From Telmatactis stephensoni (taxonomy: Eukaryota; Cnidaria; Anthozoa; Actiniaria; Isophelliidae): DNA of 64,000 bases. The stretch is taken from assembly GCA_029948255.1 (NCBI GenBank), contig JALIZF010001686.1:310001-374000 (forward strand), written 5' to 3'. A program made the translations under genes and the position numbers. Below, piece after piece: positions 54,108 to 62,630 of this stretch. The notes under the pieces are model-generated. The model was given only the letters and a program-made list of their open reading frames with translations, searched no databases and was not told where the DNA came from. How positions within the stretch are numbered: the first letter of the stretch is position 1; each line of letters opens with the position of its first letter.

Positions 54108-57100
54108 TATTTATAAAGCGCAAATACAAATCTGTTCTAAGCGCTAATTAAATAAATATTGGTAACAAAAGACAATTACAAAGAATAAGCAAATTTGAAG
54201 AGGTAAGTTTTTAGTTCAGTTTTAAAAGAGGCCAGACTTGATACATTACGGAGAGATGTTGGCAGTGAGTTCCAGAGTTCAGGTGCAGCTACAGAGAAGG
54301 AGCGATGGCCATAAGATTTAAGATTGTACGACTGTGTTGATAGAAGAACTTGTGATGAAGAACGAAGATTACGTTTGGGTTTATACACTGAAATAAGTTC
54401 TTGGATATAATTAGGAGATAGACCATGAAGAGCTTTGAAGGTAAGTAACAGGATTTTATACTTAATTCTAGATTCGATTGGTAGCCAGTGCAGATTAACA
54501 AGGATAGGTGTAATGTGGTCATGTTTATTGGAAAGAGTGATGATTCTGGCAGCAGCATTCTGTACAGATTGTAATTTATCAAGAAGTTTGTTGGGTAATC
54601 CAAAGAGTAGAGAGTTACAATTGTCAAGTTTGGAGGATATGAACGCATGGACAAGAGTTTCAGTCGTTTTCAAAGAGATGTATTTCCTTATTTTTGCAAT
54701 GTTTCGAAGATGGTAAAAAGAAGACTTGCAGATACTATTTACATGACGAACCATAGTTAGATGTGTATCAAATATAACACCAATATTCCGAGCATGCGTT
54801 GAGGGCATTATCACATCAGAGCCAAACTGAAGAGATGGAAGAGTTAACTGTGGACTGTGCTTTGAAGAAAATAACTGGAATTCAGTTTTGTCTTTATTTA
54901 ATTTCAATTTATTTGTAGTCATCCAAGCATCAATATCAGATAGACAGTTTTCAATCAGTTTCATGGAAGCATTAAGAGACAAATCATCATTACAGGAGAA
55001 AGGAATATATAATTGGGTGTCATCAGCATAAAGATGGAAAGACATTCTGTGTTGTCGTAGGATATCAGCTACTGGAGAAGTATAAAGGAGATATAACAAT
55101 GGACCAAGTACAGAACCTTGAGGTACACCACAATCAAGTTGAAGAGCTTCGGAAGAAAAATCATCAATGGAAACAAATTGAAAGCGATTAGTGAGGTAGG
55201 AATTAAACCACTGAAGAGCTATGCCAGAAATGCCAAATTTGGTATTAAGACGATTTAAAAGAATTTGATGATCAACTGTGTCAAATGCAGCAGATAGATC
55301 CAAGAGTAGCATGGCAACACAACAACGATTGTCAATGGAGTAGAGGATATCATTTTGTACTCGAAGAAGAGCAGTTTCACAGCTATGAAATGTTTTGTAG
55401 GCAGACTGCAATGGTTCATGGAGATCGTTCAGAGATAAATGATCATTTAGTTGAAGAGAAACAACTTTTTCAATAATTTTGGAGACATTCTTTAAATTAG
55501 AGATTGGACGATAATTACCAAGAACTTCATGATTAAGAGATGATTTTTTCAGTAAAGGTTTTAAAACAGCAACTTTAAGAGAAGATGGGACAACACCAGT
55601 TTGAAGTGACAGGTTAACAATTTCACATATAGTAGGCAGTAATACACCAAACTGTCCAAGTAGAAGACTTGCAGGAAGAGGGTCAAGACTACAAGATTTA
55701 GATGACATCTTTCTCGCAATGGCAGATAAATCATCAGTGGAGATAGGTGAAAAAGAATCCAGTTGACAATCCAGTTTAGGTGAGTCCAGATAAGAGAAAT
55801 CATTGGAAAGAGGTGTTTTAGGAATGAAGCCATTTCTGATGTTAACAATCTTGTTCTTAAAAAAGTGAACAAAATTGTTAGCCAGATCTGTGGGTGAAGT
55901 AGAGGTTGGTAGTCTTTTTTCAGGTGTACGGTGTAGCAATCGATCAATAGAACGGAATAAATCATTACTGTTAGAACCAGCATCAGTAATCAATTTGGAA
56001 TAATAATTCATTTTTGCTTCAAAGATCAGTTTTTTAACAACATTACATTGATCAATATATAATTCACGGTCAATCGTTAATTTGGAACGTCGCCAACGTC
56101 TTTCTAGATTACGACGCTTTGTTTTATTAGCATGGATATCATCAGTATACCATGGAGCTCTTGGACGAAGGGAGATAGATCGAGTGCGTAAAGGAGCATG
56201 TTTATTTAAAATAGATGATAAAACAGAGTCATATTGAGTACACAAATCTGGTAGTTCAGTAGCAGGAGATTGATATAACGCAGAGTCTTTAATATCTTGT
56301 CGGAGAGAATCAGCGTCTATTGCACGAAGCTTGCGGTAAGAAATGTTTTTTGATCGAAGAAGAGGCTTGTTAATAGATAACATGCAATGAACAGCATAAT
56401 GATCAGATAAAACAGGATCATGTATCGTAAGGTTGGTCGCAGATTTTTCATCAGGTCTTGTAATAATTAAGTCCAAAACGTGATTACTTTTATGTGTAGG
56501 TAAGTCAGGATTAAGGACAGCCAGATTAAAACAATCCAGTAGATCAATAAAGCGATTAGCATTATTATCTTTAGTGTCATTGACGTGAAAGTTAAAATCA
56601 CCAGAAATTATCAGTTTGCCAGAAGACGTAACCAGTCGTTCCAAGAGAGCAGAGAAATCATCAAAAAATAACAAGCTATTTGAAGAAGGTGGACGATAGA
56701 CGATAACAATACGATAAGCAGATGATTGATGATGAAGTAACAGTTCCATAAATTCAAATGATGTGTAAGATATTGTTACATGATGATTAATTTTCAGGCA
56801 CTTTTTATATATCACGCCAACACCACCACCAGTACGATTAAGACGAGGAACATGAGAAAATAAATATCCAGTAGGACAAATATCACGCACAACAAAGTCA
56901 GAATTAGTATCTTTAAGCCAAGTTTCAGTTATAGCAAAAATATCAATATCTCGTTCAACAACATAATCCTTAATTACAAGAGATTTATTATTAATTGAAC
57001 GAGCATTTAAAAGACAGAATTTCATGTGATTTGCAGTTGAAGTAGAATCAGGTCGAAGAGATACAGGAATGTTTGTTGTTGATGACTTTAGTTGATTAAC

Positions 57101-59709
57101 AGGCGATTTTGTACACGATGACACATTTTTGCCATTGCCTCCTCGCTTACCACGATAACGAAAAATATTTAACTCTTTAAGCTTTGAGAAATAGCAGCTT
57201 GAAGAAGAAGAGACTAGCTTGACAGAGTGGCGACGAAGATCAAATAAATCAGAACGAGAGTAAGTCAGATCAGGAATACGTCGAGGAATTAGATTACATG
57301 TACCAGATGACTGAATTGAATTTCTGGGTAAGTCGTAAGTCAGTGGCTTATATGTTTATAAGGCACTGTTTCTAGCTGTGGGCTCCCTGTGCACCAGCCT
57401 CCATCCTCCTTGTAAATAATGACCAGTCCTATATTTCAGATGGCATATTAGCCATGTTCCAGCACACCAGAGCCAACCAAATAACATGGTATATTTAACT
57501 ATTAGAGAATTAAGAACACCTCATTAAAGGTACAGCCCTCAGTTACCTACCATATGAATCATTAAATAAGGAGGCAGCATGGCCGAGTGGTCAGAGCGTT
57601 GGTCTCGTAATCTGGCGGTCCCAGGTTCGATACCCGCTCTGGCCACTAGCTGAGACTGAATTTGTTCCGATTTCGATTAGTTCAAATTCAGTTTCTCGGC
57701 CATGCTTGTAATATAGCCAACTGGTTTGCCTCCTTGCCAGTTGGGATTTTTAAACACTTTATGTTTACCGATTATCAGTGTGTATTTATTTCAGGATTTG
57801 AGGACCAGGTTGGAAAAAAGCCTTGCTTTACCTGTTATATCCTCGTTAAAAACAAACAAAGAGTCTTTTTTTTTTATAATGACCAGTCCTATATTTCAGA
57901 TGGCATATTAGCCATGTTCCAGCACACCAGAGCCAACCAAATAACATGGCATATTTAACTATTAGAGAATTAAGAACACCTCATTAAAGGTACAGCCCTC
58001 AGTTACCTACCATATGAATCATTGGTATGTATAAGCCAAAGAAATTCAAAAACACTGATATGGTCCCTATAGTGTACTTAGGATTTCTCCATACAGAACA
58101 ATCCCAAAATTCCAAAATTGCTGCACAAGTTATTCTCTGATGTTCTTCCCTGTTTTGGTGACAATTTTGTCCCTCCACATTTGGATCAAATGATAAACAT
58201 GAAAATCCAACTAACACCATACCACCAGACACACATCTTAGTGCTCCTCTCCATCCAAGTGTCTCTACTAAGACTTGCAATGTTGGGGTAAAAACCAAGA
58301 CCCCCAGACTTCCACCAGCTGTTAAAATGCCTGAAGCCAAGCCAATGTGTTTCTTGAAGTACTTTTGAGTACTTATGGAGTAAGCGCTTAACAGACAACT
58401 TCCACAAAAACCAAGACAAACTCCATAAGAAATGTATAGTACTTGTACATGCTGCACAAATGAGCTGCCAGCTGTTAAAGATGCTGCAGTGAGACCACTG
58501 ACAAATCCAACCTTCTTTTCACCAATGCATTCAACTATTTTGATGGTTATGGGTCCAAACATGAAATTCAGTCCTATTGCCAGCGAACCAATCCATGCTA
58601 CAAAAAATGATATAGACGATGAAGAATCATAATATTTACATTCACATACTTTAACAGTTAACTCCCTCTTTGGCAGACACTTTTGGGATCAGCTGTTATT
58701 GTCCACCTAAGAGAGGTGTCCACCATAGAGGGAGCTTCGTTACAGACAATATGGGGCAGCAATTAGGATGGGACCAATCAAATGTACCCGCCTTAGAGAG
58801 GTGTCCACCTTACAGGGGTGTCTGCATTAGCCACTTTCATATCGTGAAGACTGGGTACGTACGAGTCCCTCCCATTTTGACGATGGTAACTGACAAAATT
58901 CATATATTCAGAAAGAGCATATCGAGTTATATAAAATCCCGAGGTTTGGTGTTAATCGGGTTAATATTGAATGACTAATTAACAGCCGTGCAAAAATGCT
59001 AGAATTTACAAAGAAATGTATCTCTTAATGTCCCTTTTTCTCGAACTGAATCTTTTAAAAATTCGTACTTTATTAGAATCTGTCGTCTTTGGAACTCTCT
59101 ACCTCTTGAAATTAGGGAAGTTAACTCTCTACCTATTTTCCGTAAGCGTCTGTATAACTTATTTATAAGAACAAATATAATGAAGAATATAATTTAGTTA
59201 GAACTTAACTAAATTTAACATAGCTTTATAATTTATATCTATATATGTATTGCATGTCTTTAATTTGATGTAATTTATTTATTTTTATCTTGGTGGACTA
59301 TATTAGCGAATCATTGAATTCTGTTTAGTCCTGCCTTGATATATTAGATTTATATAAACATATTAAATGTAATGTATTAGAAATTTGATTAAATAAAAAA
59401 GAAATAAAAATGGTTTTTGTCCCTACAACCATACATTTCTTTAAAATCTAGCATGTTTGAACTGCTGTATCTCTTTCAATGTATATCCGATTAACATCAA
59501 ACCTCGGGATTATATACAGCTCGATGTGCTCTTTCTGACTACATAAGTTTTGTGTTGCCATCATCAAAGTTTAAGGGACTCGTAGCCAATGAAAGTGGCT
59601 AATTGAGGGAATTCACTATAATTTTATTGTGGAAATTGTGATTATTAAATCAGAAGTAAGTCATGACGTACATCCTTCAGAACCCAAGTTGTAGTCATTT
59701 GATTTCCTC

Positions 59710-59740
<31 letters not shown>

Positions 59741-60733
59741 AAAAAGAAAAGAAAAACCCTGATAATGTCAAGCCCTATGATAATAGCCATGAAATTCTGA
59801 TATTAGGAAAGTAAGGTGGCAAAATTTTGTACCTACTGATCAGGGCCGTGGCCAGAATGAAATGTTTACCGAGGCAATCGCCCCCAGGTTTGGGGTACCC
59901 CGCACCGATCAGAACGAAGTTTCTGATTTGTTGAAATAACAAAGAACAGTAAAACAAACAATGAAGGCTAGAACAAAACGCATTGTTCAAAATAATCCAC
60001 CCATTCTTTGTTTTTGTCATTTCAACAAATCAGAAGCTTCATTCTGAAATTAAGGACCGCCGAAGACGGGAGCAAGTAGGAATGGTACCCCGAAAAATTT
60101 TGAAATTCAGACCCTAAGAAATGTACATGATTTCCAGCGTTTTGCATTGAGAGGCATTGAGACATATTTATTGTATTAAGTTATGACAATTTTGCACATT
60201 CTGCCAAAGGAAAAGAAGAGAAAAGGCATATCTGATATGACATAGTATAGAAAATATTTTGTCTAATCCTTACTAAAAGTCCTTCGTTGTCAAAGTTCTG
60301 AGTTTCTCTTGTGGTGGTCGTTTCTTGACACAAACTCGTTTGTGACATCAAGGAAACGAAAAAAATAATATCTGAAATTTTGCCGAGGCAACTGCGTCGC
60401 TTGCCTCATAGTAGCTACGGCCCTGCTAATGGACATAAAATATTTTATTGGTCCATTTTTTTTTTCAGTCATCTGGTCTTCAATTATTGAGAACACTTTA
60501 AAAATGCTATATGCATGCATATTTACTATAATATTTTATTGTCACTGACCTGTGGCTCCTCTGCTTGTCTTGAACTCCTTAGTCAGAGCAGGTAAAAAGA
60601 CACCAAAACTAAGAAATACCCCAATGATAATCATGTTAATCAAGAAAGCACTAAAGCAAACAAGCCACGCCCATGGGCCATCACGAGAGTGAGGGCAGCT
60701 TGTTTCTGACAAAGTGTCATCTTCAGATGATTT
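52080..60733 (-). CDS. SLC16/MCT-like monocarboxylate transporter, 5' partial, one frameshift
   Basis: Minus-strand exons 60733-60550, 58597-58011, 53141-52765 and 52276-52080 (stop) join in matching phases and give about 446 residues. Exon 1 has the MCT signature DGPWAWLVCFSAFLINMIII and SFGVFLPALTKEF. Exon 2 carries GLNFMFGPITIKIVECIGEK, TAASLTAGSSFVQHVQVLYI and KYFKKHIGLASGILTAGGSL (TM2-6). Exon 3 starts ISFAKDLNIPASKTSILFIY (loop and TM7-10). Exon 4 is the last helix and tail (GFVFDLFNSYVPAFYIFGGL). Major-facilitator transporters of this family move lactate, pyruvate or related solutes with protons across membranes; substrate unknown. Exon 3 has one extra base near 52819. The initiator exon was not found. 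Confidence 0.85.
52765..53141 (-). CDS. MCT exon with one-base insertion
   Basis: It reads well from ISFAKDLNIP to FPDALKVLRW. The downstream half reads MCYAVVSIALLSGTPIAG only in the next frame, and that frame alone matches the phase of exon 4. The exon is 377 bases; 376 would fit. There is no splice signal at the break. Confidence 0.8.
53543..53759. mobile_element. Palindromic MITE with telomere-like core
   Basis: gtagaggctatttcgcgagc then ttcagaacgat pairs with atcgttctgaagctcgcgaa then atagcctctac. The inner aggtttagggacagggactg pairs partly with ccctaacctagccctaaacct, a degenerate TTAGGG-like stretch. In the MCT intron. Confidence 0.65.
54078..57352 (-). mobile_element. CR1/L2-like LINE in MCT intron
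   Basis: The minus strand has a long ORF followed by a short 3' UTR and an (ATT)n tail at 54078-54105. tgtttata flanks the element (54070-54077 and 57353-57360), a possible 8-bp target duplication. The ORF is open from the very 5' border, so the element is 5' truncated. It lies in sense with the MCT gene. Confidence 0.88.
54176..57352 (-). CDS. LINE ORF2: AP endonuclease and reverse transcriptase
   Basis: About 1058 residues are open without any stop; the true start is missing. The AP-type endonuclease runs from MKFCLLNARSINNKSLVIKD, ITETWL, NRTGGGVGVIYKK, LIISGDFNFHVND to DHYAVHCML. RT motifs: LGNYRPISNLKNVSKIIEKV, LLDLSAAFDTVDHQILL (motif A), DCGVPQGSVLGPLLYLLYTS (motif B), HLYADDTQLYI (catalytic DD), LKLNKDKTEFQLF. 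The C-terminus AARIITLSNKHDHITPIL and WNSLPTSLRNVSSLASFKTE is typical of L2/CR1. All catalytic motifs are intact, so it is a recent insertion. Confidence 0.92.
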   Translation of the reverse strand, partial: YKPLTYDLPRNSIQSSGTCNLIPRRIPDLTYSRSDLFDLRRHSVKLVSSSSSCYFSKLKELNIFRYRGKRGGNGKNVSSCTKSPVNQLKSSTTNIPVSLRPDSTSTANHMKFCLLNARSINNKSLVIKDYVVERDIDIFAITETWLKDTNSDFVVRDICPTGYLFSHVPRLNRTGGGVGVIYKKCLKINHHVTISYTSFEFMELLLHHQSSAYRIVIVYRPPSSNSLLFFDDFSALLERLVTSSGKLIISGDFNFHVNDTKDNNANRFIDLLDCFNLAVLNPDLPTHKSNHVLDLIITRPDEKSATNLTIHDPVLSDHYAVHCMLSINKPLLRSKNISYRKLRAIDADSLRQDIKDSALYQSPATELPDLCTQYDSVLSSILNKHAPLRTRSISLRPRAPWYTDDIHANKTKRRNLERRWRRSKLTIDRELYIDQCNVVKKLIFEAKMNYYSKLITDAGSNSNDLFRSIDRLLHRTPEKRLPTSTSPTDLANNFVHFFKNKIVNIRNGFIPKTPLSNDFSYLDSPKLDCQLDSFSPISTDDLSAIARKMSSKSCSLDPLPASLLLGQFGVLLPTICEIVNLSLQTGVVPSSLKVAVLKPLLKKSSLNHEVLGNYRPISNLKNVSKIIEKVVSLQLNDHLSLNDLHEPLQSAYKTFHSCETALLRVQNDILYSIDNRCCVAMLLLDLSAAFDTVDHQILLNRLNTKFGISGIALQWFNSYLTNRFQFVSIDDFSSEALQLDCGVPQGSVLGPLLYLLYTSPVADILRQHRMSFHLYADDTQLYIPFSCNDDLSLNASMKLIENCLSDIDAWMTTNKLKLNKDKTEFQLFSSKHSPQLTLPSLQFGSDVIMPSTHARNIGVIFDTHLTMVRHVNSICKSSFYHLRNIAKIRKYISLKTTETLVHAFISSKLDNCNSLLFGLPNKLLDKLQSVQNAAARIITLSNKHDHITPILVNLHWLPIESRIKYKILLLTFKALHGLSPNYIQELISVYKPKRNLRSSSQVLLSTQSYNLKSYGHRSFSVAAPELWNSLPTSLRNVSSLASFKTELKTYLFKFAYSL
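57416..57563. repeat. 148-bp direct repeat, copy 1, left of SINE
   Basis: Identical to 57876-58023 except one base (aacatggtatattt against aacatggcatattt). It includes a copy of the last exon bases and donor of MCT exon 2. Confidence 0.93.
57571..57875 (+). repeat. tRNA-derived SINE
   Basis: The head has box A tggccgagtgg (57580-57590) and box B ggttcgatacc (57624-57634), folding like a tRNA with a CGT-type anticodon loop. The body contains tagccaactggtttgcctcc then ttgccagttggga, a stretch I recognise from cnidarian SINEs. It ends in a T-rich, A/T tail. As a tRNA it would be followed directly by non-tRNA sequence, so it is a SINE rather than a functional gene. Confidence 0.75.
57876..58023. 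repeat. 148-bp direct repeat, copy 2, containing MCT exon 2 end
   Basis: It holds the true 3' end of exon 2 (58011-58023 coding) plus donor and early intron. Copy 1 lies on the other side of the SINE. Confidence 0.93.
58829..59600. mobile_element. Inverted-repeat element carrying a LINE fragment
   Basis: agccactttcatatcgtgaa then atcccgaggtttggtgttaa (left arm, to about 58970) pair with the right arm from about 59480 (ttaacatcaaacctcgggat .. gaaagtggct). The loop is the LINE fragment. In the MCT intron. A gaggtgtccacctta repeat lies just before it. Confidence 0.65.
58985..59410 (+). mobile_element. LINE 3' fragment
   Basis: It encodes only a C-terminal end, RICRLWNSLPLEIREVNSL then FRKRLYNLF, followed by a 3' UTR and tail ttgattaaataaa. 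The same 3' end occurs at 11363-11470. Confidence 0.65.
59708..59746. repeat. Poly-C/poly-A tract
   Basis: A long run of C is followed by a run of A; a likely place for assembly length errors. Confidence 0.85.
59841..60425. mobile_element. hAT-like non-autonomous element
   Basis: The left end cagggccgtggccag pairs with the right end ctacggccctg. Inner arms gaagtttctgatttgttgaa and ttcaacaaatcagaagcttc also pair. The flanks ctactgat and ctaatgga match at five or six of eight. In the MCT intron before exon 1. Confidence 0.65.
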
Positions 60734-60812
60734 CTGTAAATTCACAACAATATAGGATAAATAGATTAAATTGATTGGATTATGTTATACTTCTCAACAT
60801 GAATATGAGCTT

Positions 60813-61085
60813 AAAAATGGCAAAAATGCTAAACCCGTTGTAGCGGGTTGACCAACCGGATGTAGCCAGTTCGTCGCCAAGTATATACGTAGAAAACCGA
60901 TGAGGTTTTCAACTGGCTCTAGCGGGTTGATATAACCCGTTGTAGCGGGTTCAGCTCTAGCGAGTTGACCAACCGGCTGTAGCCAGTTCGTCGCCAAGTA
61001 TATACTTAGAAAATCGATGAGGTTTTCAACTGGATCTAGCGGGTTGATTAACCCGTTGTAGCGGGTTGTCATTTTTGCCATTTTT
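60813..61085. mobile_element. MITE built from AACCCGTTGTAGCGGGTT palindromes
   Basis: Outer arms aaaaatggcaaaaatg and catttttgccattttt. Inside, aacccgttgtagcgggtt occurs three times and a roughly 117-bp unit (gaccaaccgg..gttttcaactgg) occurs twice. Confidence 0.7.
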
Positions 61086-61180
61086 GTAGTGATATAGCCG
61101 ATTTCAAGAAGGTTGGGTTTTTTTTCGCAAAGTATATCTGTCACATGACATTGTATATGATTATAGAGTAGTATTAGGTC

Positions 61181-61404
61181 TTAAGCCTGGTTTTCACTAG
61201 CGACGCAAGTACTAGTAGTATTAGGTCTTAAGCCTGGTTTTCACTAGCGACGCAAGCACAAGCGCAAGCAACATACGCAGACTCAGTATTGTATGTATCT
61301 CATAGGTGCGAAAAAAGACAATCTCTGCTAATGAACAGTACACTACTGAGTTTGCGTATGTCGCTTGCCCTTGTGCTTGCGTCGCTAGTGAAAACCAGGC
61401 TTAA
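61181..61404. mobile_element. TTAA-type MITE with duplicated left end
   Basis: The element 61228-61404 has ends ttaagcctggttttcactag and its exact complement, with TTAA at both borders. The left 47 bases (taggtcttaagcctgg..gcaagtac) are present twice in tandem, starting near 61169. Confidence 0.75.
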
Positions 61405-62279
61405 TTAGTGTATCTAGGATGAAAGAAGCACAGTACATTTACCATCTTTTAAACAAATGCCATGCCTACGATTTCTTGTAAAACAACTAACATACATGCA
61501 TAAGCTTAAATTGTTTTCTGACTTCATGGACCCCGATGAAATCGGCCGCAGATCGACTGATCAGCTGATCGACTCGTGTGCCAGAAGAGTAACAAAAACT
61601 CATTACTCATGCTCAGGCGTAGCCGGGAACAAGGTAAAAACTGCAAATGTTTTTGTTTTCCTTCTTTTTCTTTTCTTTTCTTTTCTTTCCTTTTTTTTTT
61701 TTTTTTTTTTTGTGTGTGATTTCGTCTCTAGGAAAGGCCATTCTTGCGCAATCGGTCACATGATGCACTCCTGATTGGTTAAGAACGTAAAAAGACAATG
61801 CCCTTCATTCATCAGTCATCTGATGAGACAAGTGCAAACTCTTCGACGCTGGGGATTGAAGACTTGAACAGGATTTAAATCTTTTATTTTATCCTATCTG
61901 AACTATTATAGTTACAAAAGTTAAATTCAGCTTCGCAATATATGGTCGATCGATTAATTGATTGGTGCCTTCTTTTCAAATTATATTTCAGTTTGTTTTT
62001 GTTCATGTTTGTTCAAAATTAATTGAAAATGTCACGTCACGGTGGTCAGGCAAGATCGGTGCAAAAATCTCCATTCGTTCGGATACATTTCTTTGTGATA
62101 TGGATTGGCAAGGATTTAGCATCTGTCCGCAACAGTGTGGTATCCGTACGCGTACGTTTTAGTGGGTTTTCTATAGAGTGGTTTTCGTATGAGTGGGAAC
62201 ACTTTACGGTTACGATACGATACGGTTACAGCAGGAATTTCGAGTATTTTTGCTGCGAGCGAAGCGAGTAGCTCGACAC
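61405..62279. other. No gene recognised
   Basis: Contains a pyrimidine tract (about 61655-61711). Short ORFs show no known domain. Around 62150-62230 tacgcgtacg and tacgatacgatacgg are imperfect repeats related to the next element. Confidence 0.4.
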
Positions 62280-62281
62280 TA

Positions 62282-62481
62282 GAGTGGATTTCGCATGACT
62301 TTGAAAAACTACGGCATGGTCATGGCACGGTCACGGCACGGCACGGCACGGCCACGGTACGGAACCTTGCCTGCTGATTTCTTTGTAAATTTGCAAAGAA
62401 ATCAGCAGGCGAGGTTCCGTACCGTGGCCATTCCGTGCCGTGACCGTGCCGTAGTTTTTCAAAGTCATACGAAATCCACTC
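62282..62481. mobile_element. TA-flanked palindromic MITE
   Basis: gagtggatttcgcatgactt then tgaaaaactacggca pairs with tgccgtagtttttcaaagtc then atacgaaatccactc. TA lies at both borders (62280-62281, 62482-62483), the Tc1/mariner-type duplication. The left arm holds extra cggcac repeats. Confidence 0.7.
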
Positions 62482-62630
62482 TATTTGTGACGATGATTGC
62501 CTGTGTTATGTACGATCGAGGTGGCCTAGGCCATTTGTTGGCTTGCAATCTGGAAATTTTGGCATGTATGTGAATGATGATCCGTGACGTTATCAAAATA
62601 CGCTTGGAATGATTAGAATCAAGAGAGCAT

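Noticed and set aside
57573..57646. Functional tRNA-Thr gene
   Set aside because: It folds reasonably, but is followed at once by a known SINE-type body; treated as a SINE head.
61457..61774. 105-residue plus-strand ORF
   Set aside because: Ends in a translated poly-T tract and has no domain or splice support.
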